The notes: generated from the sequence alone by a model not told the origin. Counted from the first letter of the stretch, positions 24,166-33,003 are shown. The stretch is 49,675 nt of DNA from Nitrosopumilaceae archaeon (GCA_030038445.1 JASHOW010000039.1:1-49675), one strand, 5' to 3'. Program-made: numbers and translations.

Positions 24166-26682
24166 CTAGAGTGCAAAGTACTCTGCATCCGGATGGTGTA
24201 CGACTATGGCTGCAGTAGATTGCTCTGGAATTATCTGGCCCAGCTCCGTAAGTGCCATGCCCGATTTTTCTGGCTCCAACAATTTCCAGACAAGATAGTG
24301 TTGTGATACATCAGGGCAGCTTGGGTATCCCCAGCTATACCTCAATCCTCGTTTTTCACCAATCTTGAGATCATCCCTTATCTTCTGGTTTATCCATGCT
24401 GCCATCGCTTCTGCGGTTTCTACAGCAAGTCCGTGTAGATAATAGGCGTCAGTGTATCTGTCTTCCTTGTTCCATTTTTCAATGATATCTGAGACCTTAT
24501 TTCCCACTGTCACTGCCTGAAAAGCTACGACATCATCGTGTCCAAAATAATCAGCAAGGCAAAGATGTTTAGATCTTGACGAACGTGGAAACTCAAACAC
24601 AAGTTTTTCACCATCCTCCCGGTCAACAGTTAAGGTTCCATCTTTTCCATGGCATCTAAAGTATCCATATACCGCCCTTGGCTCAAATAATTTTTCTGCA
24701 AGAACCTTTTTCTTCCACTCGCCAAGAAGCACTTCATGTTCTGCTTCTGATTCCTTGGCAGACTTGCCTCTTACTCCCCATGAAAGTACAAAGAGAGATT
24801 TTTTGTCCAAGAATTTCCACACTTCGTTTAGGTCTACGTCTTTTGGTTCAAACCTTATAGTCTTGTTGAGATGAGGCGGAACTGGTGGAGAAACCGGTAC
24901 TATATTGCTACGTTCAGTGATCTGCCCTTTTGGTTTTTCAGATATGGTTTCAGTCCATTTGTTAATTTTTTCTTGCCATTGTTGAACAAATTTTTGTTTT
25001 TGTGGCGATACCAGATTGTCCATTGTCTTGAGTCCATCAAACATTGTCTTGCAGTAAAATACCCCAGGTCCATATATTCCGCCATCTTTTGCAATACGAT
25101 TTATGTAGTTACTGTTAATTGCTGCTCCTCCACACAGCACTGGAATTTGCATGTTATTTTTTCTTGCATGTTCCACAAAGAACTGCATCTGTTTTGATGT
25201 TGAGACCAAAAGCGCTGACAGACCCACAGCGTCAGCATGTACCTCTTCAATCTTTTCAAGAAACTTTTGCATTGGGACCTGCTTACCCAAATCATACACA
25301 GTGTATCCGTTGTTCTCAAAGATCGTCTTTACTAGATTTTTTCCTATATCGTGAACATCTCCATAAACGGTTCCCAAGACAAGTTTTCCTTTTGTGCTTC
25401 CTTCCTCCTTTAGTAGATATTTTTCAATTTCTGCAACAGCGACTTTCATGCATTCTGCAGATTTTAGCACAAATGGCAGTATCAACTCCCCTGCTCCAAA
25501 CTTATCACCCACCTCCTTCATTGCCGGCAGCAAATCATCATTTAGCGTCTGAATTGCAGCTGTATGTGTTATCTCCTTTGATGCATCAATGATTAGTACA
25601 CCATTTTTCTCAGACATTTCATGCTTGCCTGAAATCTTTTCAGATATTGCACGTACAACATCATTTTCTATGCCTTCACGTATTCTGTTTACTATTCTAA
25701 AGTTAGAGCGTTTTCCTGCAGGCCATGAAGGGTCTACTTCAGCTTTCTTTGTAGTTAGTTGGGTTGTTGCCTTTGTAGTATCAAAATATGCAATAAATTG
25801 GGCAAGGGCATTTGTATGTTTGTTAAATATAAGATCTTCTGCAAGGCTTCTTTCTTTTTCGTCTATCTCAGGATATGGAATGACATCTTTTGGGTTTATT
25901 ATGACAGTGTCCAGTCCAGATTTTACTGCGTGGTATAGAAATACTGCATTTAGTATTTTTCTTGCTTTTGGAGTCAGACCAAAGCTTATGTTGCTCAGTC
26001 CCAGTGTAGTAAATGAGTTTGGGAATCTTTTCTTGACTAGACTTATTCCTTCTAGCGTATTTTTCCCAGCATCAAGAAACTCTGCTTCTCCAGTGGCCAG
26101 CGTGAAGGTAAGTACATCAAAGATAAAATGTTGTTCTTGTAGTCCATATTTTTTCCCGGTCTCAACAAGAAGTTCTGCAGTTTCAAGTTTTTCCTGCGGT
26201 GTCTTGGCCATCCCTTTTGGCCCAATGCACATGGCAATTGCAGGAACTCCAAACTTTACCATTAGCGGAGCTAGTGAGTGAAACCTACTGCCGTCGCCTT
26301 CTAGATTGATGGAATTAATTATTGGTTTTCCTGGGATCTGCTCAAGTGCAGCGGCAATAACTTTTGGTTCAGTAGAGTCTATTACAAGAGGAGCCTCAAT
26401 CTCAAGGCTGATCAGTTTAACAAGTTTTCTCATAAATTCAAGTTCATCTGAGCGCTCTGTTGTGGCAACGCAGACATCAAGACAGTGTGCTCCATCATCT
26501 ACTTGGTCTCGAGCAATTTTTGCCAGCTCTTCAAAATTATCATTTAGTACGCATTCTTTGGCTTTTTTTGATCCTTGTGCGTTTAACCGTTCCCCAATAA
26601 TCAGCGGGGCTGGATCTTGCCGTAGATCTACTGCCTTTAATGCAGAACTTACCCTAGGATCTTTCAATATAGTAACTTTCAA
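24166..26682 (-). CDS. metH: Methionine synthase MetH, folate-, cobalamin- and activation-domain subunit
   Basis: 838 residues. Residues about 25-310 are a pterin-binding TIM barrel (IIGERLNAQGSKKAKE, PLVIDST). Residues about 340-585 are the cobalamin cap and Rossmann domains with the lower-ligand motif DVHDIGKN (about 441-448). Residues about 620-838 are the AdoMet-dependent reactivation domain (RGLRYSWGYPSCPDVSQHYL). The homocysteine-binding domain is absent and encoded by the next gene upstream. Together they transfer the methyl group of a methylated pterin to homocysteine through B12. TTG start, 17 bases after the partner gene's stop; one operon. Confidence 0.93.
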   Translation of the reverse strand: MKVTILKDPRVSSALKAVDLRQDPAPLIIGERLNAQGSKKAKECVLNDNFEELAKIARDQVDDGAHCLDVCVATTERSDELEFMRKLVKLISLEIEAPLVIDSTEPKVIAAALEQIPGKPIINSINLEGDGSRFHSLAPLMVKFGVPAIAMCIGPKGMAKTPQEKLETAELLVETGKKYGLQEQHFIFDVLTFTLATGEAEFLDAGKNTLEGISLVKKRFPNSFTTLGLSNISFGLTPKARKILNAVFLYHAVKSGLDTVIINPKDVIPYPEIDEKERSLAEDLIFNKHTNALAQFIAYFDTTKATTQLTTKKAEVDPSWPAGKRSNFRIVNRIREGIENDVVRAISEKISGKHEMSEKNGVLIIDASKEITHTAAIQTLNDDLLPAMKEVGDKFGAGELILPFVLKSAECMKVAVAEIEKYLLKEEGSTKGKLVLGTVYGDVHDIGKNLVKTIFENNGYTVYDLGKQVPMQKFLEKIEEVHADAVGLSALLVSTSKQMQFFVEHARKNNMQIPVLCGGAAINSNYINRIAKDGGIYGPGVFYCKTMFDGLKTMDNLVSPQKQKFVQQWQEKINKWTETISEKPKGQITERSNIVPVSPPVPPHLNKTIRFEPKDVDLNEVWKFLDKKSLFVLSWGVRGKSAKESEAEHEVLLGEWKKKVLAEKLFEPRAVYGYFRCHGKDGTLTVDREDGEKLVFEFPRSSRSKHLCLADYFGHDDVVAFQAVTVGNKVSDIIEKWNKEDRYTDAYYLHGLAVETAEAMAAWINQKIRDDLKIGEKRGLRYSWGYPSCPDVSQHYLVWKLLEPEKSGMALTELGQIIPEQSTAAIVVHHPDAEYFAL

Positions 26683-26699
26683 TTGCTTTTTCTAAATAC

Positions 26700-27662
26700 C
26701 TAGCGCTTATTTTCTGATTGCTTTTCATCAATTATTTTTCTTAAAAGCGCTATATGGCCTGCATTTGTACCACAGCAACCTCCTATGATTCGAATCTTTC
26801 CGTATTGAAAAAGAAAGTCTTTCATTACCTTTGCCATGTCTTCTGGCCCCATCTTATAGACAGCGTGCCCTCCCTGATTCTCAGGCATACCTGCATTTGG
26901 CACTACAAGAAGTGGAAGGTCATTTTGTTCATTTAACCATTGTACACTTGAAACCATCTCAACAGGACCGGTGGAACAATTAAGGCCAAATGCATCAACA
27001 CCCATGTCTGATACTGTGGTGTATGCTGCCTGAACATTTGTTCCAAGCAACATTTTGCCATATTTATCCAGCGTTACATTTGCAATGACTGGAACTTTTT
27101 TTCCTATCTTTTTCATTGCAATGTGACATGCCTCTATGGCCAGTTTTACCTCCAAGATGTCTTGACTTGTCTCAATTAACAGTGCATCAACACCGCCTAG
27201 TACAAGTCCCTCTGCCTGAATTTCAAATGCTTCTAGGATTGTTTCAAGCGAGATTTGTCCAAGCGATGGATCATTTGAGCTTGGCAGAAATCCAGTAGGA
27301 CCCATGGAACCAATTACGTACCTAGGCCTATCGATAAATTCTTGTGTTACTTCAACTGCAAGATTTGCAATTTTTTTATTAAACTCTAATGTTTTATCTC
27401 CATATCCATATTCTTCAAGCTTGAGCTTGTTTGATCCAAAAGTATTGGTCTCTATACAGTCTGCGCCAGCTTTGAGATAGTTTCTATGAATCTCTTTTAT
27501 CCATTGCGGTCTTGTAAAAGAAAGGCCATCGTTAAAACCATCTTTACCGTCTGGAAAGTCTTCTGGTTTTGGATTTAGCTTTTGGATTTCAGTACCCATG
27601 GCGCCATCAAAGAGTACAATTTTCTGTTTCATCAGTTCTACAAGAGGAGTTTTTGCAGTCAA
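26700..27662 (-). CDS. Homocysteine-binding subunit of split methionine synthase
   Basis: 320 residues, equal to the N-terminal barrel of bacterial MetH. The zinc ligands are Cys in FGLNCSTGP and the Cys pair in IIGGCCGTNAGHI. The start VLFDGAMGTEIQKL is typical. It binds homocysteine thiolate and receives the methyl from methylcobalamin on the 838-residue partner. TTG start at 27662; a TTAATACATC stretch (about 27683-27692) lies 20-30 bases upstream as promoter of the operon. Confidence 0.92.
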   Translation of the reverse strand: MTAKTPLVELMKQKIVLFDGAMGTEIQKLNPKPEDFPDGKDGFNDGLSFTRPQWIKEIHRNYLKAGADCIETNTFGSNKLKLEEYGYGDKTLEFNKKIANLAVEVTQEFIDRPRYVIGSMGPTGFLPSSNDPSLGQISLETILEAFEIQAEGLVLGGVDALLIETSQDILEVKLAIEACHIAMKKIGKKVPVIANVTLDKYGKMLLGTNVQAAYTTVSDMGVDAFGLNCSTGPVEMVSSVQWLNEQNDLPLLVVPNAGMPENQGGHAVYKMGPEDMAKVMKDFLFQYGKIRIIGGCCGTNAGHIALLRKIIDEKQSENKR

Positions 27663-27760
27663 CAGTAAATGATGCTAGTTTTGATGTATTAATTTTCTTT
27701 TGTTTTGTCATCTGTTAATTGCCTTCAAAGGTTATAATCAAGTAGCCGTGACAGTCTTTT

Positions 27761-28516
27761 ATGACAATAATTTACGAATTAAACCCGCCAAAGGTAATAC
27801 AGGACAGAATATTATCTCATGACGAATTACAAGAGTCTGTAGAAAAATTCAAAAAAAAATCAATACAAGTGGGAAAGATTTGTGGCGGAATACATGTAAC
27901 AGATTCTGTGCTTGGTATTCCAAGGATATCTCCAGTAACAGCAGGATTCTTTATTAAAAATACCAATGATAAGATAAGGATCTCTGCAAGTGTAAGAGTA
28001 AGGGACAGAAATCACACATCTATTACTCAAACTGTCTGCGATGCCATACTTTTGAACCTAAATGGTGTGTTGGTAGTTAAAGGTGATCCTCCCCCCACCG
28101 GGCCCAAGGACTCTAGGCTTATTCCAAGTGACGTTGTAAAGCAATTCAACGCTCAGGGATTTGGAGAAAAGATTGACCTTTATCTTTCTATTTCAAATAA
28201 TCCTAACTTTGAAAAGATTCACAAAAAAATTGATGCGCAGCCAAAAGGATTTGTCACCCAAGTCATTAGCTCAGTTGATCAGGTAACAAGAATAGTAGAT
28301 AATCTAAAGCCACAGGGATTTGATATAATACCCTGTATTCTCTTGGCGTCAGAACTCAATCAAAAATCTGCAAATATGCTCAATCTTGATTGGTCGGGAT
28401 ACAGCAAGGACATATCAGGATTTGTAAAAGAGGTACACAAGATTGCAGGCAATGTTCTTTTAAGCTCTCCAAATGATTTCAATGGAGCATTGCAAGTATT
28501 AGAAAGATGCCGATAA
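27761..28516 (+). CDS. Methylenetetrahydrofolate/methylene-pterin reductase-like protein (MetF-like)
   Basis: 251 residues, somewhat shorter than bacterial MetF (about 290). It begins with the family's YELNPPKV and has HVTDSVLGIPRISPVTAGFF, RVRDRNHTSITQTVC and VVKGDPP, corresponding to the flavin- and folate-contacting loops of the barrel. It would make the methyl-pterin used by the split MetH encoded divergently 98 bases away. TTATAATC (27732-27739) is about 27 bases ahead of ATG 27761. Electron donor unknown. Confidence 0.8.
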   Translation: MTIIYELNPPKVIQDRILSHDELQESVEKFKKKSIQVGKICGGIHVTDSVLGIPRISPVTAGFFIKNTNDKIRISASVRVRDRNHTSITQTVCDAILLNLNGVLVVKGDPPPTGPKDSRLIPSDVVKQFNAQGFGEKIDLYLSISNNPNFEKIHKKIDAQPKGFVTQVISSVDQVTRIVDNLKPQGFDIIPCILLASELNQKSANMLNLDWSGYSKDISGFVKEVHKIAGNVLLSSPNDFNGALQVLERCR

Positions 28517-28587
28517 TAGATCTTTTGATATTTTTGTAGTCCTTTTCTATTGATTTTCCTCTAATTACAAAAATAAATTTAGATCAT

Positions 28588-29433
28588 CTAGCGCTCGATT
28601 GGATTACCAATCATGTTTCCCCACTCAGTCCACGATCCGTCATAGTTTCTTACTTGTGGATAGCCAAGTAGATATTTCAAAACAAACCAAGTATGAGAAG
28701 ATCTTTCTCCTATCCTACAGTAGCAGATGATATCCTTATCAGGTGTTATTCCTTTTGCTTCATAGATCTTCTTTAGTTCTTCAGCAGACTTGAAAGTTCC
28801 ATCTGTATCATTGATTGCAGTTGCCCATGGAATATTTTTTGCTCTTGGTATGTGACCTCCTCTTTGAGCGTGTTCAGACGGATATTCCGGAGGAGCAGCT
28901 ATCTCACCTGTAAATTCCTTTGGTGATCTAACGTCAACTAAAACAGAGTCATAGTTGGATAAGGACCTTCTCACATCATTTAGGTATGCACGTAGTCCCT
29001 CATCTGGTGGCTGAGCTACATACTTTGTCGGTATAATTTTGGGCTCTTCTTTTACATATGGCCTTTTTTCTAGCTCCCATTTTTTCCTGCCACCGTCCAT
29101 AATCTTGATATTATTATGCCCATAATACTTGAATATCCAAAACACAAAAGCTGCAAACCAGTTATTAAAATCGCCATATAGCACAACTGGATCATCGTTT
29201 AAAATTCCAATTCTACCCAGTAGTTCTTCAAACTGAGATTTTCTTATAATGTCACGAGTTACCGGATCATTGATATCACGTTTCCACCATATCAGGTTAG
29301 CACCTGCAACATGGCCTTGTTTGTATGCGTTCTCTGGGTCATAATCTACCTCTATAATTTTTATTACTTTTTTTGAGATATTTTTTGAAACCCAATCAGT
29401 GTCTGTTAAAACATTTGGATTATAATAATTCAT
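28588..29433 (-). CDS. Two-domain rhodanese (thiosulfate/3-mercaptopyruvate sulfurtransferase)
   Basis: 281 residues with two rhodanese domains. The N-terminal inactive one is about 8-130 (VLYGDFNNWFAAFVFWIFKY, DGGRKKWELEKRP). The C-terminal domain has the active-site loop CYCRIGERSSHTW (about residues 236-248), whose cysteine carries the persulfide. CRIGER resembles the CRxG(E/K)(R/T) loops of thiosulfate sulfurtransferases. It would move sulfane sulfur to cyanide or thiols and generate or consume sulfite. Its promoter has TGCA boxes shared with neighbouring genes. Confidence 0.88.
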   Translation of the reverse strand: MNYYNPNVLTDTDWVSKNISKKVIKIIEVDYDPENAYKQGHVAGANLIWWKRDINDPVTRDIIRKSQFEELLGRIGILNDDPVVLYGDFNNWFAAFVFWIFKYYGHNNIKIMDGGRKKWELEKRPYVKEEPKIIPTKYVAQPPDEGLRAYLNDVRRSLSNYDSVLVDVRSPKEFTGEIAAPPEYPSEHAQRGGHIPRAKNIPWATAINDTDGTFKSAEELKKIYEAKGITPDKDIICYCRIGERSSHTWFVLKYLLGYPQVRNYDGSWTEWGNMIGNPIER

Positions 29434-29464
29434 TTCTTCTCACAAGTCATGACATTCTGTCTGA

Positions 29465-29497
29465 AATATAATACAAATCAAATATGCAAATTATGCA
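29465..29497 (-). promoter_or_regulatory. Rhodanese promoter with two TGCA boxes
   Basis: Read on the minus strand: TGCA at 29494-29497 and 29485-29488 (9 bases apart), then TGCATATTTGATTTG and TATTATAT (29466-29473). The same TGCAyaTTTGA..TT..TATA pattern recurs in front of seven other genes up to 36.7 kb. Confidence 0.6.
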
Positions 29498-29553
29498 ATA
29501 ATGGCGCAAGAATATCAGAATGAATTATACCAGATATCACATTACAGACTAAC

Positions 29554-30930
29554 CTATCTTGCAAAGAGAAGCCAAGAGACTACTCCTCCCCATGCTATTG
29601 CAATTACAAGAGATATTGCATAAACTGCAACTGGGGTTCGTAGTTTTATCTCCTTAAATCTTGAGAATTTTGTATGTAGTCCTATTGCAAGAAATGTAAA
29701 TGCGAAAAATGCTGTTCTTAGAGGATCAGTACCAAACGTGACTATTGGCGCAACCGCCTTGGCACCGTCAGCAGTTGAATGAAACGTAAGAACAATTAGC
29801 GATAAAATGACACTGGTGGCAAGATATCCCAGAACGAACTTGGGAAACTTGTACCAGAGGACCTTGGGGCTTGGTTTTACGTTTGGATCTTTCTTGAATT
29901 TATACGCCCATATACTAGCAAGTATGAACGATATCACCCCAATCCATATGTCGATCATTACCTTGGTGACTACTGCTGCACTTAGCACAGAACCATTTGC
30001 CTTCATAACACCATCGGCCACTGATGCACTGGCAGAAGCCGCTCCATCCGTTTTGACGCTCAGTCCAAGCCATACACCAGCAGCATTAGCGTGCGTTGGA
30101 AAGAAATGCGCTGCAACAAATGGCATCACGACAATCTCTACTGCTGAAAAGAGTACAATTATCGACGAGATCACCGTAGAATAGATGGCTGGTGCCTCAA
30201 TGGCTGCTGCTGCCGCTATGGAAGCAGAAACTCCACATACTCCTACTCCCGTAGAAAGAGTTGCAGCGAAATTACGATCAAGACCAAACTTTCTAGAGAT
30301 GAAAAATGCTGCTACCCATACTACCGGAAACGAGAGAAAGGCTGCGGCAAGCATAGTTGGTGCAGTTGTGAGAAAAGTTGTAAATAAGATCTTGGCGCCA
30401 AGCAATACTATAGCTGTCTTGATGAAGAGTTCACCTCGTGCTGAACCCAGTAACCATGACGGTAACTTGATTACATTTGTAGCAATTATTCCAACTACCA
30501 GAGCTATTATGTATCCCACCTCTGCACTCCCTATTGCCTTCACAACTGGGGCATAATTGGAAAGTATCCATATTCCCCATGCGGTAAAGAATATGACTGC
30601 AAATCCCTTAAACCAGTCTTTGGGTCTGGTTCCATTGAATTTATTCACTGGTATCAATAACACTGCAAGAAAGACAAAACTTGCGACCAAACCAATCCAC
30701 GGATCAAATATTTTTGTGGTTAAGGCATGACTGATATCAGACCAAGATTTTGCTGCAGGAATCCATCCGAGTGGAAAGAGACCAAAGTATGAGGGCAAAG
30801 ACAATCCAAATATTATCAGTCCTATCCACACCGCCCACCAATCTTCTTTTTTATAAAGCGATGACCATGATGATACAGATTTTACTACACTATCGTCGTC
30901 ATTTGATCTTTCAGTTGGATTTTCAGTCAT
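29554..30930 (-). CDS. YeiH-family (UPF0324) putative sulfate/sulfite exporter
   Basis: 458 residues with about 11 hydrophobic segments. Family segments: SARGELFIKTAIVLLGAKIL, TLSTGVGVCGVSASIAAAAA, and a DGAASASASVADGVMKANGS stretch. Members belong to the family named putative sulfate exporter (TC 2.A.98), some linked to sulfonate degradation. Next to a rhodanese and a sulfonate-type ABC region, export of sulfite or sulfate produced from organosulfur is the likely role, but this is inferred from context. ATG at 30930; TATA lies at 30965-30972, giving a leader of about ten bases. Confidence 0.85.
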   Translation of the reverse strand: MTENPTERSNDDDSVVKSVSSWSSLYKKEDWWAVWIGLIIFGLSLPSYFGLFPLGWIPAAKSWSDISHALTTKIFDPWIGLVASFVFLAVLLIPVNKFNGTRPKDWFKGFAVIFFTAWGIWILSNYAPVVKAIGSAEVGYIIALVVGIIATNVIKLPSWLLGSARGELFIKTAIVLLGAKILFTTFLTTAPTMLAAAFLSFPVVWVAAFFISRKFGLDRNFAATLSTGVGVCGVSASIAAAAAIEAPAIYSTVISSIIVLFSAVEIVVMPFVAAHFFPTHANAAGVWLGLSVKTDGAASASASVADGVMKANGSVLSAAVVTKVMIDIWIGVISFILASIWAYKFKKDPNVKPSPKVLWYKFPKFVLGYLATSVILSLIVLTFHSTADGAKAVAPIVTFGTDPLRTAFFAFTFLAIGLHTKFSRFKEIKLRTPVAVYAISLVIAIAWGGVVSWLLFAR

Positions 30931-30964
30931 GTTTTCTTATCTTTATCCATAAGAAATTGCACTA

Positions 30965-31008
30965 GATATAAGAAAAGTGAAATGTGCAACTAATACGGAA
31001 AAGACGCA
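30965..31008 (-). promoter_or_regulatory. yeiH promoter with TGCA-type boxes
   Basis: Minus strand: TGCG (31005-31008), a degenerate middle position, TGCA (30985-30988) 20 bases further on, TGCACATTTCACTTTTC, then CTTATATC (30965-30972). Only one perfect TGCA, but the 20-base interval equals 11+9 as in the other promoters. Confidence 0.5.
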
Positions 31009-31066
31009 AAAATTTACAATTGGATTTTTCAGATGAATTTTTGTATTTGTCTAAAATGTCAATGTG

Positions 31067-31107
31067 TGCATATCTTGCATGTATTGCACATTTGACTTCG
31101 GTTATAT
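31067..31107 (+). promoter_or_regulatory. wHTH gene promoter with three TGCA boxes
   Basis: TGCA at 31067-31070, 31076-31079 and 31085-31088 (spacing 9 and 9), followed by TGCACATTTGACTTCGG and TTATAT (31102-31107). The start codon is at 31136. The gene product is a DNA-binding protein, so autoregulation is plausible. Confidence 0.65.
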
Positions 31108-31135
31108 CTTATGTTTAGCTGTTCATGTATAACAC

Positions 31136-31357
31136 ATGTATGACGTGCAAGATAGAATATCTGGAGGACCTGCCACTAAATTCATATATTATATAATAAA
31201 AAATAAGCATCCGATAGATCAGACAGAGTTGATCAACATTACACTTTTACCAAGAAGAACAGTACAAAATGCAATAGATGAACTCATAGAGCAGCAAGTG
31301 ATTGCAGAGAAGCTCGGTTCAGAAGATGCGAGAAAAAGGATATACTACCCGGTATAG
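31136..31357 (+). CDS. Small winged helix-turn-helix protein, paralogue of the ComA-fused domain
   Basis: 73 residues, essentially only a winged helix: GGPATKFIYYIIKNKHPIDQ (helix 1-2), LPRRTVQNAIDELIEQQVIA (recognition helix and turn) and EDARKRIYYPV (wing). By hand alignment, 39 of 64 residues are identical to the C-terminal domain of the protein at 38001-39002. It is divergently transcribed from the YeiH gene, with TGCA boxes between. It probably binds the TGCA boxes, alone or in competition with the longer paralogue; this is inferred. Confidence 0.85.
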   Translation: MYDVQDRISGGPATKFIYYIIKNKHPIDQTELINITLLPRRTVQNAIDELIEQQVIAEKLGSEDARKRIYYPV

Positions 31358-31506
31358 GCTGATACAATTCAAAATTCCTAGAGTTTGTTTCAGATCATAT
31401 TTGCAAGAAATACAGATGATTAATTAAATAGCCATTAATAAAATGAGCAAATTCGTGCCTAAATTGCAGGTTTTAGAGTGGATAGAAAAAGTAGGAGAGA
31501 GCGTGC

Positions 31507-31857
31507 CTAGCGTGTCATGTTTTTGCATTCTTGAGCGCACATTCTACACACATCAGCACATTGTTTGCACTGTTCCATGGTTGAATGCTTTTCGCACTCC
31601 ATAGCACATGCCTCGCACATTTCAGCACACATCATGCAAACTTTTTTTGCATATTCGCTTCCTCGTGCCATACATGTTGCAGTCATTACACACATCATAG
31701 CACAGTCCCGCATCATCATCATGCATCTTGTCAACATACCTACGTTTTTCATATCACACATACATGCAGTGCAGCATGCGTCACATGCTTCAGCACAGGT
31801 ATTGCATGCATCAATACACGTTTGGTATTGCGGATTTTGAAGAGTGGTTTTATTCAT
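31507..31857 (-). CDS. Cys-rich four-helix protein (DUF326, Csp-like copper storage)
   Basis: 116 residues with 22 cysteines by count, most in CXXC/CXXXC spacing along helices (CIDACNTCAEACDACCTACMC, split; CAMMCVMTATC; CAEMCEACAMEC; CADVCRMCAQEC). DUF326/Csp proteins form four-helix bundles whose inward cysteines bind many Cu(I) ions. There is no signal peptide, so this is a cytosolic (Csp3-like) form. The TATATTATA promoter is preceded by four TGCA-type boxes. Ammonia-oxidising archaea depend heavily on copper enzymes, so storage or detoxification fits. Confidence 0.85.
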   Translation of the reverse strand: MNKTTLQNPQYQTCIDACNTCAEACDACCTACMCDMKNVGMLTRCMMMMRDCAMMCVMTATCMARGSEYAKKVCMMCAEMCEACAMECEKHSTMEQCKQCADVCRMCAQECKNMTR

Positions 31858-31873
31858 GAGGAGTTTTTATTCC

Positions 31874-31927
31874 TATAATATATGAGCATATACGCAAAAT
31901 CTGCACATTATCTGCATATCCTGTGCA
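31874..31927 (-). promoter_or_regulatory. DUF326 promoter with four TGCA-type boxes
   Basis: Minus strand order: TGCA 31924-31927, TGCA 31913-31916, TGCA 31902-31905, TGCG 31893-31896 (spacing 11, 11, 9), then TATATTATA (31874-31882) before the ATG at 31857. Confidence 0.6.
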
Positions 31928-32009
31928 TTATTATGATGCCAACAAATTATTATTGAGCACATTTTTACCTGCAAATATAATTATAGATTATAAAACTGAC
32001 AACAGTTTC

Positions 32010-32055
32010 TGCATGAAAAAATAACTAGATTGCACATATCATATTTCTAATATAT
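32010..32055 (+). promoter_or_regulatory. Promoter with two TGCA boxes
   Basis: TGCA at 32010-32013 and 32031-32034 (21 apart), then TGCACATATCATATTTC and TATAT (32050-32055), 20-25 bases before the ATG at 32075. The weaker member of the set. Confidence 0.45.
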
Positions 32056-32074
32056 CAAATCTATTACTTTTCAT

Positions 32075-32830
32075 ATGGATTGCATATTCAAAGAACAAAA
32101 AGAAAATACAGTATATCAACAGTCACTATTTTTACAATTACATTATTGGGTAGATAGTCATATGACATTTGGAGTTTTTGAAGAAATTGAGAAATTAATT
32201 GAATATGTACCAATTGAGTCTAGCAATAATGAAAAAAGCGATGCCAAGTTTCATGCAGGAGTACACATAGATTCAAAATTTTCATTTTATGACGGTGATG
32301 GCGTTTCCACAAGACTTGGCGTATTGGAAGTAATAGATGGAAAAACATATGTTAGTTTTAGAGACATAATTAGACTGTTAAACAAATTTTTAAAAGATGC
32401 CACCATAGAAGAATTAAAAGTTAAAAAGTCAGATTCGCAAAAAGATCATGATCATTCTACTGAGGCATATTTGAAATGTTTGTTGTTTGATTTTTGCCTT
32501 GCAACATTAGATGATGATGTTTTTAATGCAAAATTGTATCTTTTACACTCCATACATTTCATCTGGTTACGCAGGAGATTGCTTTTATTACTGTCAGTGA
32601 TTATCAACGAATCTTTATTTAAAGCAAATTCTGATGTGAGATATTTTCTTGTACGTCTAGCAGTAATAGCAGAACCAGACAACATAGACAGATACTTTGA
32701 CGCCGATAATGGAGGTTTTCATAGAAGATATGTTACATACATCAATGAAATACAAAATCTTTCAACACGCGGATTATCTGATCAGGTGTCTGAGAAAAGA
32801 GATCAATCTCAGATCAAGCATATCAGTTAA
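32075..32830 (+). CDS. Orphan protein of unknown function
   Basis: 251 residues; no family recognised. Mostly hydrophilic, with a C-terminal half that looks helical (YLKCLLFDFCLATLDDDVFN, YLLHSIHFIWLRRRLLLLLS, RYFLVRLAVIAEPDNIDRYF). The stretch around residues 160-185 is hydrophobic enough for one membrane or buried helix. The N-terminal part has a beta-like section (HAGVHIDSKFSFYDGDGVST). Very AT-rich codon use relative to neighbours suggests an accessory gene. The ATG at 32075 is about 22 bases after a TATAT box preceded by TGCA boxes, so it is apparently coregulated with the sulfur genes. Confidence 0.65.
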   Translation: MDCIFKEQKENTVYQQSLFLQLHYWVDSHMTFGVFEEIEKLIEYVPIESSNNEKSDAKFHAGVHIDSKFSFYDGDGVSTRLGVLEVIDGKTYVSFRDIIRLLNKFLKDATIEELKVKKSDSQKDHDHSTEAYLKCLLFDFCLATLDDDVFNAKLYLLHSIHFIWLRRRLLLLLSVIINESLFKANSDVRYFLVRLAVIAEPDNIDRYFDADNGGFHRRYVTYINEIQNLSTRGLSDQVSEKRDQSQIKHIS

Positions 32831-32973
32831 AGTCTAATAATGATTATCAGAGATTATTGCAACTAGAAATTCATAGTAAAGATCAAGTTATGATCAGGTA
32901 TTGATGAATGCCATAGAAAAAATGCATTAATCTTTGCTGTAATTTATATTTTCAATATCTTACATACTCAAAA

Positions 32974-33003
32974 ATAAAAAAAGAGGAGACTTCTTAAAGT
33001 CTC
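32974..33003 (-). terminator. Hairpin terminator overlapping the stop codon
   Basis: Minus strand GAGACTT-TAAG-AAGTCTC (32986-33003), a perfect 7-bp stem whose loop contains the TAA stop of the substrate-binding protein gene, followed by CTCTTTTTTTA. Confidence 0.6.

Noticed and set aside
31443-31604. 53-codon frame beginning at ATG 31443
   Set aside because: More than half overlaps the DUF326 gene antisense; the peptide has no recognisable pattern, although an AT-rich box lies upstream.
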